DNA of 64,000 bases, taken from positions 8,104 to 72,103 of the forward strand of contig NZ_JOEA01000032.1 of the NCBI RefSeq assembly GCF_000719115.1, written 5' to 3'. Shown here piece by piece: positions 45,239 through 59,909 of the stretch. Under the pieces are notes generated by a model, which saw nothing but the letters and a program-made list of their open reading frames with translations, made no database searches and was not told where the DNA came from. Source of the stretch: Lentzea albidocapillata (lineage in GTDB: Bacteria > Actinomycetota > Actinomycetes > Mycobacteriales > Pseudonocardiaceae). A program made the translations under genes and the position numbers. Within the stretch, counting starts at the first letter, position 1; the number at the start of each line of letters is the position of its first letter.

Positions 45239-46167
45239 AGCACCTGCTCTCCACCGACGGCCTCGACCGCGACCAGGCGATCGCGATCCTCGACACCGCG
45301 GACCGGCTGAAGCAGGCGCTGCTCGGCCGCGAGGTCCGCAAGCTGCCGACGCTGCGCGGCCGCACGGTGATCACGATGTTCTACGAGAACAGCACCCGCA
45401 CCCGCGTCAGCTTCGAGATCGCCGGCAAGTGGATGTCCGCCGACGTGATCAACGTCAGCAGCTCCGGTTCCAGCGTCAGCAAGGGCGAGTCGCTGCGCGA
45501 CACCGCGCTGACCCTGCAGGCGGCGGGCGCCGACTGCGTGATCGTGCGGCACCCCGCATCCGGTGCGGCACACCGGCTCGCGGGCTGGCTCAAGCACACG
45601 AACACGTCCGTGGTGAACGCCGGCGACGGCATGCACGAGCACCCCACGCAGGCGTTGCTCGACGCCGCCACGCTGCGCGACCGGCTCGGCAGCCTCGACG
45701 GCCGCCGCGTCGCGATCGTCGGCGACGTCCTGCACAGCCGGGTCGCCCGGTCGAACGTGCACCTGCTCACCACGCTCGGTGCCGAGGTCACGCTGGTCGC
45801 CCCGCCGACCCTGCTGCCCACCGGCGTCGAGAAGTGGCCGGTCACGGTCTCGCACGAGATCGACTCCGAGCTCGCCTCGCAGGACGCCGTGATGCTGCTG
45901 CGCGTGCAGGCCGAGCGGATGACCGGCGGGTTCTTCCCGAGCTCGCGCGAGTACTCGATCGCCTACGGCCTCAACGAGCGCCGCCTGAAGCTGCTGCCAG
46001 AGCACGCCGTCGTGCTGCACCCCGGCCCGATGCTGCGCGGCATGGAGATCGCCTCCGTCGTCGCCGACAGCCCGCAGGCCGCCATCACCGAGCAGGTCCG
46101 CAACGGTGTCCACGTGCGCATGGCCGTGCTGTACCACCTGCTTGCCCACGAGGAGGAAACCTCGTGA
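45235..46167 (+). CDS. pyrB: Aspartate carbamoyltransferase catalytic chain
   Basis: 310 residues. Carbamoyl-phosphate loop [15 protein letters not shown], the [20 protein letters not shown] loop, [15 protein letters not shown], and [11 protein letters not shown]. First committed step of UMP synthesis. GTG start. Confidence 0.96.
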   Translation: MKHLLSTDGLDRDQAIAILDTADRLKQALLGREVRKLPTLRGRTVITMFYENSTRTRVSFEIAGKWMSADVINVSSSGSSVSKGESLRDTALTLQAAGADCVIVRHPASGAAHRLAGWLKHTNTSVVNAGDGMHEHPTQALLDAATLRDRLGSLDGRRVAIVGDVLHSRVARSNVHLLTTLGAEVTLVAPPTLLPTGVEKWPVTVSHEIDSELASQDAVMLLRVQAERMTGGFFPSSREYSIAYGLNERRLKLLPEHAVVLHPGPMLRGMEIASVVADSPQAAITEQVRNGVHVRMAVLYHLLAHEEETS

Positions 46168-46220
46168 GGGAGCTTGCGACCGAACCATCAAACACAGTGA
46201 AGCCCTTGCAGGAAGCCAAA

Positions 46221-47504
46221 GTGAAGAAATCCTTGTTGCTGAAGGCAGTACGGCCCTACGGCGAGGGTGAACCGATCGACCTGCTGATCCGCGACGGCGT
46301 GATCGCAGAGGGCACGGATTCAGAAGCCGAAGTCATCGAAGGCAACGGCGCGGTGCTGCTCCCGGGTTTCGTCGACCTGCACACCCACCTGCGTGAGCCG
46401 GGCCGCGAGGACACCGAGACGATCGAGACCGGTTCCAAGGCCGCTGCTCTGGGTGGCTACACCGCCGTTTTCGCCATGGCCAACACCGACCCGGTCGCCG
46501 ACAACGCCGTGATCGTCGAGCACGTCGCCCGCCGCGGCCAGGAGGTCGGCCTGGTCGACGTCCACCCGGTCGGCGCCGTCACCGTCGGCCTCAAGGGCGA
46601 GAAGCTCGCCGAGCTCGGCACGATGGCGAAGTCCAAGGCGAACGTCCGCGTCTTCTCCGACGACGGCCACTGCGTGCACGACCCGCTGATCATGCGTCGC
46701 GCGCTGGAGTACTCGAAGTCCCTGGGCGCCGTCATCGCCCAGCACGCCGAGGAACCGCGCCTCACGGTCGGTGCCCAGGCGCACGAGGGCGAGAACGCGT
46801 CCAGGCTCGGCCTGCAGGGCTGGCCGGCGGCGGCCGAGGAGTCCATCGTCGCCCGTGACTGCATCCTCGCGAAGCAGGTCGACGCGAGGCTGCACGTCTG
46901 CCACGTCAGCACGACGGGCACGGCGGACGTCCTGAAGTGGGCCAAGGCGCGCGGCACCAGGGTCAGCGCCGAGGTCACCCCGCACCACCTGATCCTGACC
47001 GACGACCGGCTCAGCACCTACGACCCGGTCAACAAGGTCAACCCGCCGCTGCGCACGCAGGCCGACGTCGACGCGCTGCGGCAGGCCCTGGCGGACGGCA
47101 CGATCGACTGCGTCGCCACGGACCACGCCCCGCACGCGGTCCAGGACAAGGACTGCGAGTGGTCGGCGGCCCGTCCGGGCATGCTCGGCCTGCAGACCGC
47201 GCTGGGCATCGTCGTCGAGACGATGGTGAAGACCGGCCTGCTGGACTGGCGCGGCGTCGCGCGGGTGATGAGCGAGAAGCCCGCCGAGATCGCCGGCCTG
47301 ACCGACCAGGGCCGTCCGATCGCCGTCGGCGAGCCCGCGAACCTCGTGCTGGTCGACCCGGACGCGTCGTGGACGGTGCACGGCGCGCAGTTCGCGAGCA
47401 TCGCGGGCAACACCCCGTTCGAGGGCATGGAACTGCCCGCGGCGGTGACGGCCACCATCTTGCGTGGCCGGGTGACCTCGGTGGCGGGGAGGATTGCGGA
47501 ATGA
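46221..47504 (+). CDS. pyrC: Dihydroorotase
   Basis: 427 residues from the GTG at 46221, with AGGAAG six bases upstream. A GTG overlapping the pyrB stop (46164) is open but would add a non-conserved extension. Amidohydrolase motifs: [14 protein letters not shown] (metal His pair), VAQHAEE-type [18 protein letters not shown], and CVATDHAPH (metal Asp). Length is typical of type I enzymes. Confidence 0.95.
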   Translation: MKKSLLLKAVRPYGEGEPIDLLIRDGVIAEGTDSEAEVIEGNGAVLLPGFVDLHTHLREPGREDTETIETGSKAAALGGYTAVFAMANTDPVADNAVIVEHVARRGQEVGLVDVHPVGAVTVGLKGEKLAELGTMAKSKANVRVFSDDGHCVHDPLIMRRALEYSKSLGAVIAQHAEEPRLTVGAQAHEGENASRLGLQGWPAAAEESIVARDCILAKQVDARLHVCHVSTTGTADVLKWAKARGTRVSAEVTPHHLILTDDRLSTYDPVNKVNPPLRTQADVDALRQALADGTIDCVATDHAPHAVQDKDCEWSAARPGMLGLQTALGIVVETMVKTGLLDWRGVARVMSEKPAEIAGLTDQGRPIAVGEPANLVLVDPDASWTVHGAQFASIAGNTPFEGMELPAAVTATILRGRVTSVAGRIAE

Positions 47505-48007
47505 CTCGGATCCTCCTGTCCCTGGCGGTCTTCGTCTTCTTCGCCCTGTGCGTCTACGGCATGTGGCACGGCTGGAAGCGACGCCAGCGCAAGCAGGCCG
47601 ATCTGCCCGCGTTCCCCTCGACGCCGGAGGAGCTCGGCGCCGCGACGTTCGCCACCACGGGCGTCTACATCGGAACGACGAACGCGGGCAACTGGCAGGA
47701 CCGCATCCAGGTCGGTGACATCGGCCACCGCGCCGAGGCCACGCTGAGCCTTGTGCCGGAGGGCATCGCGATCGACCGGACCGGCGCCTCGCCGCTCTTC
47801 ATCCCCGCCGGGTCCGTCCGGGACGCCCGCACCGACCGGGGACTGGCCGGGAAGGTCATGTTCAGCGAGGAAGGCCTCCTGGTGGTCCAGTGGGAGCACG
47901 AAGGCCACCTCTTCGACACGGGTTTCCGCGGTGACGACAAAGACGTTTACGACGAATGGGTCACGGCTCTGAGCCAGAACCCGATCAACACGGAGGGCAA
48001 GGCGTGA
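47501..48007 (+). CDS. Membrane-anchored PH-like protein of the pyrimidine operon
   Basis: 168 residues. One N-terminal membrane helix (about 4-22), a basic stop-transfer (KRRQRKQ), then a PH-like beta domain ([33 protein letters not shown]). A membrane protein occupies the same position between pyrC and carA in mycobacteria. Role unknown. Overlaps both neighbours by 4 bp. Confidence 0.82.
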   Translation: MTRILLSLAVFVFFALCVYGMWHGWKRRQRKQADLPAFPSTPEELGAATFATTGVYIGTTNAGNWQDRIQVGDIGHRAEATLSLVPEGIAIDRTGASPLFIPAGSVRDARTDRGLAGKVMFSEEGLLVVQWEHEGHLFDTGFRGDDKDVYDEWVTALSQNPINTEGKA

Positions 48008-49115
48008 CGAACGCGGCATTGGTGCTGGAAGACGGACGTGTCTTCCGCGGTGAGGCGTACGGAGCGACCGGCGTCTCGCTCGGCGAGGTCGTGTTCTCCA
48101 CGGCCATGACCGGGTACCAGGAAACCCTGACCGACCCCTCCTACCACCGCCAGATCGTGGTGCAGACCGCGCCGCAGATCGGCAACACCGGCTGGAACGA
48201 CGAGGACGACGAGTCGAGCAAGATCTGGGTCGCCGGGTACGTCGTCCGCGACCCCGCGCGCACGCCGTCGAACTGGCGGTCCAAGCGCGGTCTGGACGAG
48301 GAGCTGACGAACCAGGGCATCGTCGGCATCGCGGGCCTCGACACCCGCACCCTGACCCGCCACATCCGCGAGCAGGGCGCCATGCGCGCCGGGGTGTTCT
48401 CCGGCTCCGACCTCACCGACGACGCGTCGATGGTCGACCAGGTCAAGGCCTCCGCGCAGATGGTCGGCGCGAACCTCGCGGTCGACGTCACCACGGACAA
48501 GCCGTACGTCGTCGAGGCCGTCGGCGCGAAGAAGTTCACCGTCGCGGCGCTCGACCTCGGCATCAAGTCGAACACCCCGCGGATGATGGCGGCACGCGGC
48601 ATCGAGGTGCACGTGCTGCCGCTGACCAGCAGCTTCGAGGACATCCTGAAGGTCAGCCCGGACGGCCTGTTCCTCTCGAACGGACCGGGCGACCCGGCCA
48701 CGCAGGACCACGCCATCGCGCTGACGAAGGAGGCGCTGGGCCGCAAGCTGCCGCTGTTCGGCATCTGCTTCGGCAACCAGATCCTGGGCCGCGCGGTCGG
48801 TCGCGGGACGTACAAGATGCGCTACGGCCACCGCGGCATCAACATCCCGGTCATCGACGTGACCACGGGCAAGGTCGCCATCACCTCGCAGAACCACGGG
48901 TTCGCGCTGGAAGGCACGCCGGGTGAGGAGTTCTCCTCCGAGTTCGGCCGCGCCGTGCTGTCGCACTACTGCCCGAACGACGGCACCGTCGAGGGCGTCC
49001 GGCTGCTCGACGCGCCGGCGTTCTCCGTGCAGTACCACCCCGAGGCCGCGGCCGGCCCGCACGACGCCGCGCCCCTGTTCGACGAGTTCGTGACGCTGAT
49101 GAATGAGGCCCGCTG

Positions 49116-49116
<1 letters not shown>
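48004..49116 (+). CDS. carA: Carbamoyl-phosphate synthase small chain
   Basis: 370 residues. N-terminal swivelling domain and a class I glutaminase with LSNGPGDPA, nucleophile Cys in [10 protein letters not shown], and the His/Glu pair in [12 protein letters not shown]. Supplies ammonia to CarB. GTG start; shares one base with carB. Confidence 0.96.
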
Positions 49117-52414
<3,298 letters not shown>

Positions 52415-52418
<4 letters not shown>

Positions 52419-53227
52419 CGTTCGGCGAGAAACTCGCGAAAGCCGTTGCGGCGCACGGACCTCTGTGCGTCGGGATCGACCCGCACCCGAGCCTGCTGGA
52501 CGCCTGGGGCCTCTCCAGCACCGCCGAGGGCCTCGAACGGTTCGCACTGACCGCCGTGGAGGCGTTCGGCGGCAGGGTGTCGATGGTGAAGCCGCAGGCG
52601 GCGTTCTTCGAGGCCTACGGGTCGCGGGGCGTCGCCGTGCTGGAGCGGGTGATCGCGGAGCTGCGCGACTCGGGCACGCTGGTGCTCGTGGACGCCAAGC
52701 GCGGCGACATCGGCTCGACCATGGCCGCCTACGCCCAGGCGTACCTGGGCGACGGCTCGCCGCTGGCCGGTGACGCGGTCACGCTCTCACCGTTCCTCGG
52801 CTTCGGGTCGCTGCAGCCCGCCCTCGACACGGCGCGGGAGACGGGCAGGGGCGTGTTCGTGCTCGCCCTCACGTCCAACCCGGAGGGCGCGCAGGTCCAG
52901 CGGGTGGTTGCTCCGGACGGGCGAACCGTGGCGCAGACGATCATCGATTTCGCCGCGGCTCGAAATTCAGGCATTTCCCCGTGCGGCGATGTCGGTCTCG
53001 TCGTGGGCGCCACGATCGGGGAAACGGATGTAGACCTCAGCCGGTTCAACGGACCGATCCTGGCCCCCGGTTTCGGCGCTCAGGGTGGCTCCGTGGCTGA
53101 TCTGAAACGGCTCTTCGGACCCGACATGCGCAACGTCTTTCCGACTTCTTCACGAGATGTTCTCAAGCATGGCCCCGACGTATCGTCGCTGGTCAGCGCG
53201 GTGCAGAGGGTTCAGCAGAGCCTCTGA
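52415..53227 (+). CDS. pyrF: Orotidine 5'-phosphate decarboxylase (mycobacterial type)
   Basis: 270 residues. [16 protein letters not shown] opening, the catalytic lysine loop [22 protein letters not shown], and [16 protein letters not shown] near the end. Length and motifs fit the longer subfamily 2 enzymes. End of the pyr operon. Confidence 0.95.
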
Positions 53228-53452
53228 GGAGGGGCGCGCCGCATCTTTTGGGGTGTGGCGCGCTCACCTGGGCAAACATGTGTTGGTAGGGTCCACGACA
53301 CCGGCTGCCCCGCTGGTCACCGGCCTCATAGCACACCTAGAGTGGGCGACGAGTTGCCGGAGGGCAGTGATCAGGCCGCCGGAGGGTGTTTGGTACTACT
53401 ACCACCCGCCGCATCACTCATGACCGCTGAAGATTTACCTGACTGGGTCACG

Positions 53453-53482
53453 TTGTACTCAGGCAATTGCGGTCGGTATGTT
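53453..53482 (+). promoter_or_regulatory. Candidate promoter of mihF
   Basis: TTGTAC (53453-53458) and TATGTT (53477-53482) with an 18-bp spacer, about 40 bp upstream of the mihF start and within a 297-bp gap after pyrF. The open frame running through this gap in register with mihF has no ribosome site and looks non-coding. Confidence 0.4.
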
Positions 53483-53524
53483 CGCGGCACCGATCCGAAA
53501 AGAATCCACACCACGGAGGAAATC

Positions 53525-53842
53525 GTGGCTCTTCCCCAGCTTACCGAGGAGCAGCGGGCCGCAGCGCTGGAGAAGGCTGCTGCCGCTCGTCGCGTCCGGG
53601 CTGAGCTCAAGGAGCGCCTCAAGCGTGGCGGCACGACCCTGACGGACGTGCTGAAGTCCGCCGAGAGCGATGAGATCCTTGGCAAGATGAAGGTGTCCGC
53701 GCTGCTTGAGGCCCTGCCGGGTGTCGGCAAGGTGCGTGCTCAGCAGATCATGGAGCGCCTCGAGATCGCTCCCAGCCGTCGCCTGCGCGGTCTTGGTGAC
53801 CGTCAGCGCAAGGCCCTGCTCTCCGAGTTCAGCGGAGAGTGA
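53525..53842 (+). CDS. mihF: Actinobacterial integration host factor (mIHF/sIHF)
   Basis: 105 residues from the GTG at 53525 with GGAGGA upstream. A long N-terminal helix ([31 protein letters not shown]) leads into the helix-two-turn-helix domain with [37 protein letters not shown] nucleoid-associated protein, unrelated to proteobacterial IHF. Overlaps gmk by 4 bp. Confidence 0.95.
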   Translation: MALPQLTEEQRAAALEKAAAARRVRAELKERLKRGGTTLTDVLKSAESDEILGKMKVSALLEALPGVGKVRAQQIMERLEIAPSRRLRGLGDRQRKALLSEFSGE

Positions 53843-54435
53843 TTGGCACCGAGACGGGAACGGGCTCTGCCCGTTCCCGTCTCACCGTCTTGTCCGGGCC
53901 GTCCGGCGTTGGCAAGTCCAGCGTTCTGGCGGAGCTGCGCAGGCAGCAGCCCGATATCTACTTTTCCGTCTCGGTGACCACCAGGAAGCCGAGGCCGGGC
54001 GAGGTCGACGGAGTGCACTACGACTTCGTGGACCACGAGAAGTTCCAGCAGATGGTCGAGGCGGGCGAGTTCCTGGAACACGCCGAGTTCGCCGGAAACC
54101 ACTACGGAACCCCTCGCAGGCCCGTCGAAGAAGCTTTGGCCGCGGGCCGTCCCGCGCTCCTGGAGATCGAACTGCAGGGCGCGCGGCAGGTCCGCGTGGC
54201 CATGCCAGACGCCCGGCTGGTCATGCTGGCGCCCCCGTCCTGGGAGCATCTGGTAGACCGGTTGACCGGCAGAGGCACCGAACACCCGGACGTCGTCGAA
54301 CGCCGGCTGGCCATCGCCCGCGAGGAGCTGGCGGCCGAAAAGGAGTTCGACGAGGTCGTCGTGAACGCCGACGTGCAGTCGGCCGCGTCCGACTTGCTAT
54401 CCTTGATGGTCGGACCACGAAATTCAGGAGATTGA
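53839..54435 (+). CDS. gmk: Guanylate kinase
   Basis: 198 residues. P-loop [14 protein letters not shown]-binding [21 protein letters not shown] and [25 protein letters not shown]. Phosphorylates GMP to GDP. GTG start overlapping mihF; rpoZ follows after 3 bp. Confidence 0.96.
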   Translation: MIGTETGTGSARSRLTVLSGPSGVGKSSVLAELRRQQPDIYFSVSVTTRKPRPGEVDGVHYDFVDHEKFQQMVEAGEFLEHAEFAGNHYGTPRRPVEEALAAGRPALLEIELQGARQVRVAMPDARLVMLAPPSWEHLVDRLTGRGTEHPDVVERRLAIAREELAAEKEFDEVVVNADVQSAASDLLSLMVGPRNSGD

Positions 54436-54438
54436 CGA

Positions 54439-54723
54439 GTGATCACCCACACCGAGCTCGGTCACCTGACCGGTTCTCCGGAGGGCATCACCAACCCGCC
54501 GATCGACGACCTGCTTGAGCAGGTGAGCTCGAAGTACGCGTTGGTGATCTACGCCGCGAAGCGTGCCCGCCAGATCAACGACTACTACGCACAGCTCGGC
54601 GAGGGCCTGCTCGAGTACGTCGGCCCGCTCGTCGAGCCGGGCCCGCGTGAGAAGCCCCTCTCGATCGCTCTTCGCGAGATCCACGCGGGTCTCCTCGAGC
54701 ACACCGAGGGAAGCGAAGCGTAG
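54439..54723 (+). CDS. rpoZ: RNA polymerase omega subunit
   Basis: 94 residues. [35 protein letters not shown] is the omega signature. Structural subunit aiding RNA polymerase assembly. Its stop codon is the first base group of a large hairpin. Confidence 0.95.
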   Translation: MITHTELGHLTGSPEGITNPPIDDLLEQVSSKYALVIYAAKRARQINDYYAQLGEGLLEYVGPLVEPGPREKPLSIALREIHAGLLEHTEGSEA

Positions 54724-54779
54724 AAGGCTGCTCTGGGAGAGGTCTGTCTGCGGAAAGCGCAGACCTGGATCGCCTTCTA
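54721..54779 (+). terminator. Hairpin structure at the end of rpoZ
   Basis: Outer 8-bp arms tagaaggc / gccttcta (54721-54728, 54772-54779), the left one containing the rpoZ stop, enclosing a perfect 7-bp stem gtctgcg / cgcagac with a 5-nt loop. Confidence 0.6.
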
Positions 54780-54812
54780 GTGTCTTGTGGGGGCCGAGCC
54801 CCCACACCCCAG

Positions 54813-55023
54813 CCGGAGGGCTTCGCCCCCGGACCCCCAAGGCCAGAGGCTTCGCCCCTAGGCCCCAAGGCCGGAGGCTTCGCCCCCGACCCTAAGGACC
54901 AGAGGCTTCGCCCCTTGGCCCTAAGGCCGGGGACTTGGCTCCTAGGTCCCAGAGTCGGGGCTTGCCCCTTGCTCCAAGGCCGGAGGCAACCCCTAGTCCC
55001 AAAGCTTGGGGCTTCGCCCTAGG
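54813..55023. repeat. Degenerate tandem repeat array, about eight units of 24-30 bp
   Basis: Units of the form aaggccgGAGGCTTCGCCCC(c/t)... recur at decreasing fidelity from 54813 to 55023. Most contain ggcttcgcccc, able to form a small hairpin. The array fills the 384-bp gap between rpoZ and coaBC. Open frames through it give a low-complexity Arg/Pro/Gly product and are not credible genes. Confidence 0.8.
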
Positions 55024-55107
55024 CCTCCAGCGGGTCTTCTCTTCGGACTCGGCGGGAGTGCATCTCGCGGGGGGTGACCTCGCGGTCGTTCCTTCACAGG
55101 AGAGCTG

Positions 55108-56361
55108 TTGACTTCCGCTGCATCTGACGTTGATGCCCCCGTCAAGCCCCGGATCGTTCTCGGGGTTGGTGGGGGCATCGCCGCGTACAAGGCCTGTGAG
55201 GTGCTGCGGCGGCTGACCGAGTCCGGTCACTCCGTGCGGGTCGTTCCCACCGAGGGCGCGCTGAAGTTCGTGGGCGCGGCGACGTTCGAGGCGCTGTCCG
55301 GCCAGGTCGTGTCCGCCGACCCGTTCGACGACGTGCACGAGGTGCCGCACGTCAAGCTCGGGCAGAACGCCGACCTCGTCGTGGTCGCCCCGGCGACGGC
55401 GAACCTGATCGCGAAGGCCGCGCACGGCCTCGCGGACGACCTCCTGACGAACACCCTGCTGACCGCGCGCTGCCCGGTCCTGCTGGTGCCGGCGATGCAC
55501 ACCGAGATGTGGGAGCACCCGGCCACCCAGCACAACGTGCAACTGCTGCGCGGCCGTGGCGTGATCGTCGCCGAACCGGCTGCCGGCCGGCTGACGGGCA
55601 AGGACACCGGCAAGGGCCGCCTGCCCGACCCCGCCGAGATCGTCGAACTCGCCCGGCTGCTGCTGGTGCGGCCCGACGCCCTGCGGCGGACACTCGAAGG
55701 TGTGCACGTCGCGATCTCCGCCGGTGGCACGCGGGAGCCACTCGATCCGGTGCGGTTCATCGGCAACCGCTCGTCCGGCAAGCAGGGTTATGCACTCGCG
55801 CGGGTGGCGGCGCAACGCGGTGCCCGAGTGACTTTGGTCGCGGGCAACACCGCGGACCTGGCCACGCCCGCGGGTGTCGACCTCGTCCGCGTGGGCTCCG
55901 CGGTGGAGCTGCGTGACGCCATGCACAAGGTGTCGGCGGACGCGGACGTGGTCGTGATGGCCGCCGCGGTGGCCGACTTCCGGCCGTCGTCGCTCACCGG
56001 ACACAAGATCAAGAAGACCGACGGCGACCCCGACCCGATCACGCTGACGAAGAACCCCGACATCCTCGTGGAACTCGTTTCCGCACGTAGGACGGGCCAG
56101 CTGATCGTCGGTTTCGCCGCGGAGACCGGCGACGAGACGACGTCGGTGCTCGACTACGGACGGGCGAAGCTGCGGCGCAAGGGGTGCGACCTCCTGGTGC
56201 TGAACGCGGTCGGCGACGGCAAGGCCTTCGAGCAGGACGACAACGCCGGCTGGCTGCTGTCCCCGGACGGCGCCGAGACTCCTATACCCCACGGGCCCAA
56301 GACGCAAGTGGCGTCCGCGGTGTGGGACGCGGTTAGCGCTCGCTTGACTGACTCTAAGTAG
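55108..56361 (+). CDS. coaBC: Bifunctional phosphopantothenoylcysteine decarboxylase / phosphopantothenate-cysteine ligase
   Basis: 417 residues, TTG start with AGGAGAG upstream. CoaC half: GVGGGIAAYKACEVLRRL, the catalytic His in VPHVKLGQNADLVVVAPATANLIAK, and PAMHTEMW. CoaB half: ISAGGTREPLDPVRFIGNRSSGKQGYALA and the KIKKTDGDP loop. Two consecutive steps of coenzyme A synthesis. Confidence 0.95.
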   Translation: MTSAASDVDAPVKPRIVLGVGGGIAAYKACEVLRRLTESGHSVRVVPTEGALKFVGAATFEALSGQVVSADPFDDVHEVPHVKLGQNADLVVVAPATANLIAKAAHGLADDLLTNTLLTARCPVLLVPAMHTEMWEHPATQHNVQLLRGRGVIVAEPAAGRLTGKDTGKGRLPDPAEIVELARLLLVRPDALRRTLEGVHVAISAGGTREPLDPVRFIGNRSSGKQGYALARVAAQRGARVTLVAGNTADLATPAGVDLVRVGSAVELRDAMHKVSADADVVVMAAAVADFRPSSLTGHKIKKTDGDPDPITLTKNPDILVELVSARRTGQLIVGFAAETGDETTSVLDYGRAKLRRKGCDLLVLNAVGDGKAFEQDDNAGWLLSPDGAETPIPHGPKTQVASAVWDAVSARLTDSK

Positions 56362-56399
56362 AATTTTCTTCAGTCCAACCCTGCACCTAAGGAGTGTCC

Positions 56400-57602
<1,203 letters not shown>

Positions 57603-57619
57603 TCACCCGCAAGCCCCCG

Positions 57620-57653
57620 AACGGCCCGCTTCCCTCCGGGGAGGCGGGCCGTT
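57620..57653 (+). terminator. Hairpin terminator after metK
   Basis: Perfect 10-bp GC-rich arms (aacggcccgc / gcgggccgtt) with an inner ccc/ggg pairing, 17 bp after the metK stop. Confidence 0.85.
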
Positions 57654-57695
57654 CCGCGTCCGGCGATCTTGTCGGACCTGCTGAGTACGTTGAAA

Positions 57696-57858
57696 CGCAG
57701 GGGTTCCCGATCAGGGGGTACCCCTGCGCGAGCCTGCGCCGTCACTGAGCGTTGCTGACGTGCTGCTGCACCTGCAGGCAAAAGTGCTGCCTGCGGCCGC
57801 TCAGTGTGGCAAGGGGCTGCTCGACGCGCGCCAGGGCGTTGCGGCCGCTATCGCCCCT
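57696..57858 (+). ncRNA. Highly structured intergenic region; candidate structured leader or small RNA
   Basis: Three successive elements can be drawn. (i) A 9-bp perfect stem cgcaggggt / acccctgcg (57696-57704, 57720-57728). (ii) A three-way junction closed by cactgagcg / cgctcagtg (57743-57751, 57798-57806) containing gtgc-tgct-gcac and the perfect gcaggca / tgcctgc hairpin (57774-57780, 57788-57794). (iii) aggggc / gcccct (57812-57817, 57853-57858). No known RNA family is recognised. It precedes the phospholipase C gene. Confidence 0.35.
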
Positions 57859-57902
57859 GCTGATGTGATCTGTGAACAAGGTCCTGGACATCCAAGGCCT
57901 TT

Positions 57903-57925
57903 GTTCATACGAGGGTTGGTTCCGC
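57903..57925 (+). promoter_or_regulatory. Possible PHO box (PhoP), weak
   Basis: GTTCATACGAG fits the 11-bp Streptomyces PHO direct-repeat unit at about 9 positions; the next 11 bases fit poorly. It lies about 30 bp upstream of a phospholipase C, a gene type often induced by phosphate starvation. Confidence 0.25.
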
Positions 57926-57954
57926 GCCATGTACCGGGACTACAAACTCGGTTC

Positions 57955-59901
57955 ATGTCGCTCTCTCGTCGTGGGTTCATGGCTGCCGTCGCTGCTGCTG
58001 GTGCGGGCACGCTGCTGCCACCGTCGGTGTACGCCGCATTGGCTCGTGAACCCCGTGCGGGAGGACTGCGTGCGATCAAGCACGTTGTGCTGTTGATGCA
58101 GGAGAACCGTTCGTTCGACCACTACTACGGGACGCTCCGTGGCGTGCGAGGGTTCTCCGACCGCAACGCGCTGAGGGGTGTGTTCAACCAGTCGGGCGTG
58201 CTGCCGTTCCCGCTGCGTGAGGCGGCGTCCGGGCGCGACGTCCAGTACATCGGTGACCTGGACCACAGCTGGAACGGCGGGCACTCGGCGTTGCGCGGCG
58301 GGTGGAACGACAACTGGGTGCCCGCGAAGACCGGGGCGACGATGGCGTTCTACACGCGTCAGGACATCCCGTTCCACTACGAGCTCGCGGACACCTTCAC
58401 GCTGTGCGACGCCTATCACTGCTCGGTGCCGTCCTCGACGTCGCCGAACCGCAACTACTGGGTGTCCGGGTACACGGGCTTCGAGCCCTCCGGTGGCCGT
58501 GCGACCGGCAACGCGGCCTACAGCGAGGACACGCACACGGGATACACGTGGAAGACGTACCCGGAACGCCTGGAGGCCGTCGGGAAGTCGTGGCGGGTGT
58601 ACCAGGAGTGGGACAACTTCCAGGACAACAACCTGGAGTTCTACGTGCGGTTCAAGGAGATCGCGCGCAAGGTGCTGCCCGCCGGGTTCAAGTCGCTGGA
58701 CAAGCTGTACGGGACCGGTGACCCCGCGCTGATCGGCTCGCTCGACTTCTCGAAGCTCTCCGCGGCGGAGAAGTCGCTGTACGACAGGGGACTGCACCGC
58801 GTGCAGCCCGGCGGACTGGGGGAGACGTTCCGCGCGGACGTCGCCGCCGGCCGGTTGCCGGCCGTCTCGTATCTGGTCCCGTCCTCTGTGGACTCGGAGC
58901 ACCCCGGCGCGTCCTCGCCCGCCGCCTCCGCCTCGATCACCTACCAGGTGCTGGACGCGCTGGCGTCCAACCAGGAGGTGTGGGAGTCCACGGTCCTGTT
59001 CATCACCTACGACGAGAACGACGGCTTCTACGACCACGTGCCGCCGCCGCGCCCGCCGTTGTCCGTCACCGACGAGTACGTGGGTGACCGGCCGTTGGGA
59101 CTGGGTGCGCGCGTGCCGATGACCGTCGTCTCGCCGTGGTCCGTAGGCGGTTACGTGAACTCGCAGGTGTTCGACCACACGTCGATGACACGGTTCCTGG
59201 AGAAGTGGACCGGGGTGCGGTCGGAGGAGATCTCCGCGTGGCGCCGGACCGTCGCCGGTGACCTGACCTCGGCATTCGACTTCGAGCGCCGCCGGACGTG
59301 GCCCGAGGTGGGCGAGCCCGCCCCGGTGCCGCCCGCGACGCCGCGGTGGCGTCCCGCGCCGCCTTCCGAGCAGAAGATGCCGGAGCAGGAGGCCGGACGG
59401 CGGCGTGCGCGCGCTCTGCCGTACCAGCCCGACGCGTCGTTGCGCGGGTCCTCGCTGGAGATGTCGAACTCCGGGGCGGCCTCCGTGCACTTCGCGCTGT
59501 ACCCGTACTCCGGGCAGTTCGCGTTGCCGCAGCACTTCGACGTCGCGTCGTCGGCTTCGCTGGAGGTCGCCGGCGAGCACGACCTCGTGTTGCTGGGGCC
59601 CAACGGTTTCCGCCGTGAGTTCGCCGGAACTTCCTCTGACAGTGCGCGCGTCTCGTCGTCGGTGCGCGGATACAGCCGTGTGCTGACGCTGACGTTGGAG
59701 AACAGCGGATCGTCGCGGCTGACGTTCGTGCTGGGGCGGCGTCGTTACGTCGTGAGGCCGGGGCATCGGCACGTCATCCCGCAGCTGACCGCCATGAACT
59801 CCGGCTGGTACGACGTGACGGTGACGGTGGAGGAAGAGCCGAAGTTCCGCCGCCGTTTGTGCGGTCACATCGAGAACGGCCAGGAGTCGATCTCCGGCTA
59901 A
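57955..59901 (+). CDS. Tat-exported phospholipase C (phosphocholine-specific type)
   Basis: 648 residues from the ATG at 57955 (MSLSRRGFMAAVAAAG), a twin-arginine signal peptide. The open frame extends further upstream into structured non-coding sequence. The phosphoesterase domain carries KHVVLLMQENRSFDHYYGTLRGVRGFSDRN (metal Glu/Asn), DLDHSW.G, FITYDENDGFYDHVPPP and FDHTSMTRFLE. Two C-terminal beta domains follow (residues about 490-640). Hydrolyses phosphatidylcholine/sphingomyelin-type lipids outside the cell. Confidence 0.92.
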   Translation: MSLSRRGFMAAVAAAGAGTLLPPSVYAALAREPRAGGLRAIKHVVLLMQENRSFDHYYGTLRGVRGFSDRNALRGVFNQSGVLPFPLREAASGRDVQYIGDLDHSWNGGHSALRGGWNDNWVPAKTGATMAFYTRQDIPFHYELADTFTLCDAYHCSVPSSTSPNRNYWVSGYTGFEPSGGRATGNAAYSEDTHTGYTWKTYPERLEAVGKSWRVYQEWDNFQDNNLEFYVRFKEIARKVLPAGFKSLDKLYGTGDPALIGSLDFSKLSAAEKSLYDRGLHRVQPGGLGETFRADVAAGRLPAVSYLVPSSVDSEHPGASSPAASASITYQVLDALASNQEVWESTVLFITYDENDGFYDHVPPPRPPLSVTDEYVGDRPLGLGARVPMTVVSPWSVGGYVNSQVFDHTSMTRFLEKWTGVRSEEISAWRRTVAGDLTSAFDFERRRTWPEVGEPAPVPPATPRWRPAPPSEQKMPEQEAGRRRARALPYQPDASLRGSSLEMSNSGAASVHFALYPYSGQFALPQHFDVASSASLEVAGEHDLVLLGPNGFRREFAGTSSDSARVSSSVRGYSRVLTLTLENSGSSRLTFVLGRRRYVVRPGHRHVIPQLTAMNSGWYDVTVTVEEEPKFRRRLCGHIENGQESISG

Positions 59902-59909
59902 CGTGGCCC

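Noticed and set aside
53255..53524. Long N-terminal extension of mihF
   Set aside because: Residues before the GTG at 53525 do not resemble the family, and GGAGGA lies right before that GTG.
56362..56399. SAM riboswitch ahead of metK
   Set aside because: The gap is only 38 bp and holds nothing but the ribosome site.
57760..57954. N-terminal extension of the phospholipase C
   Set aside because: It would place 65 residues before the Tat signal and covers the structured non-coding region.
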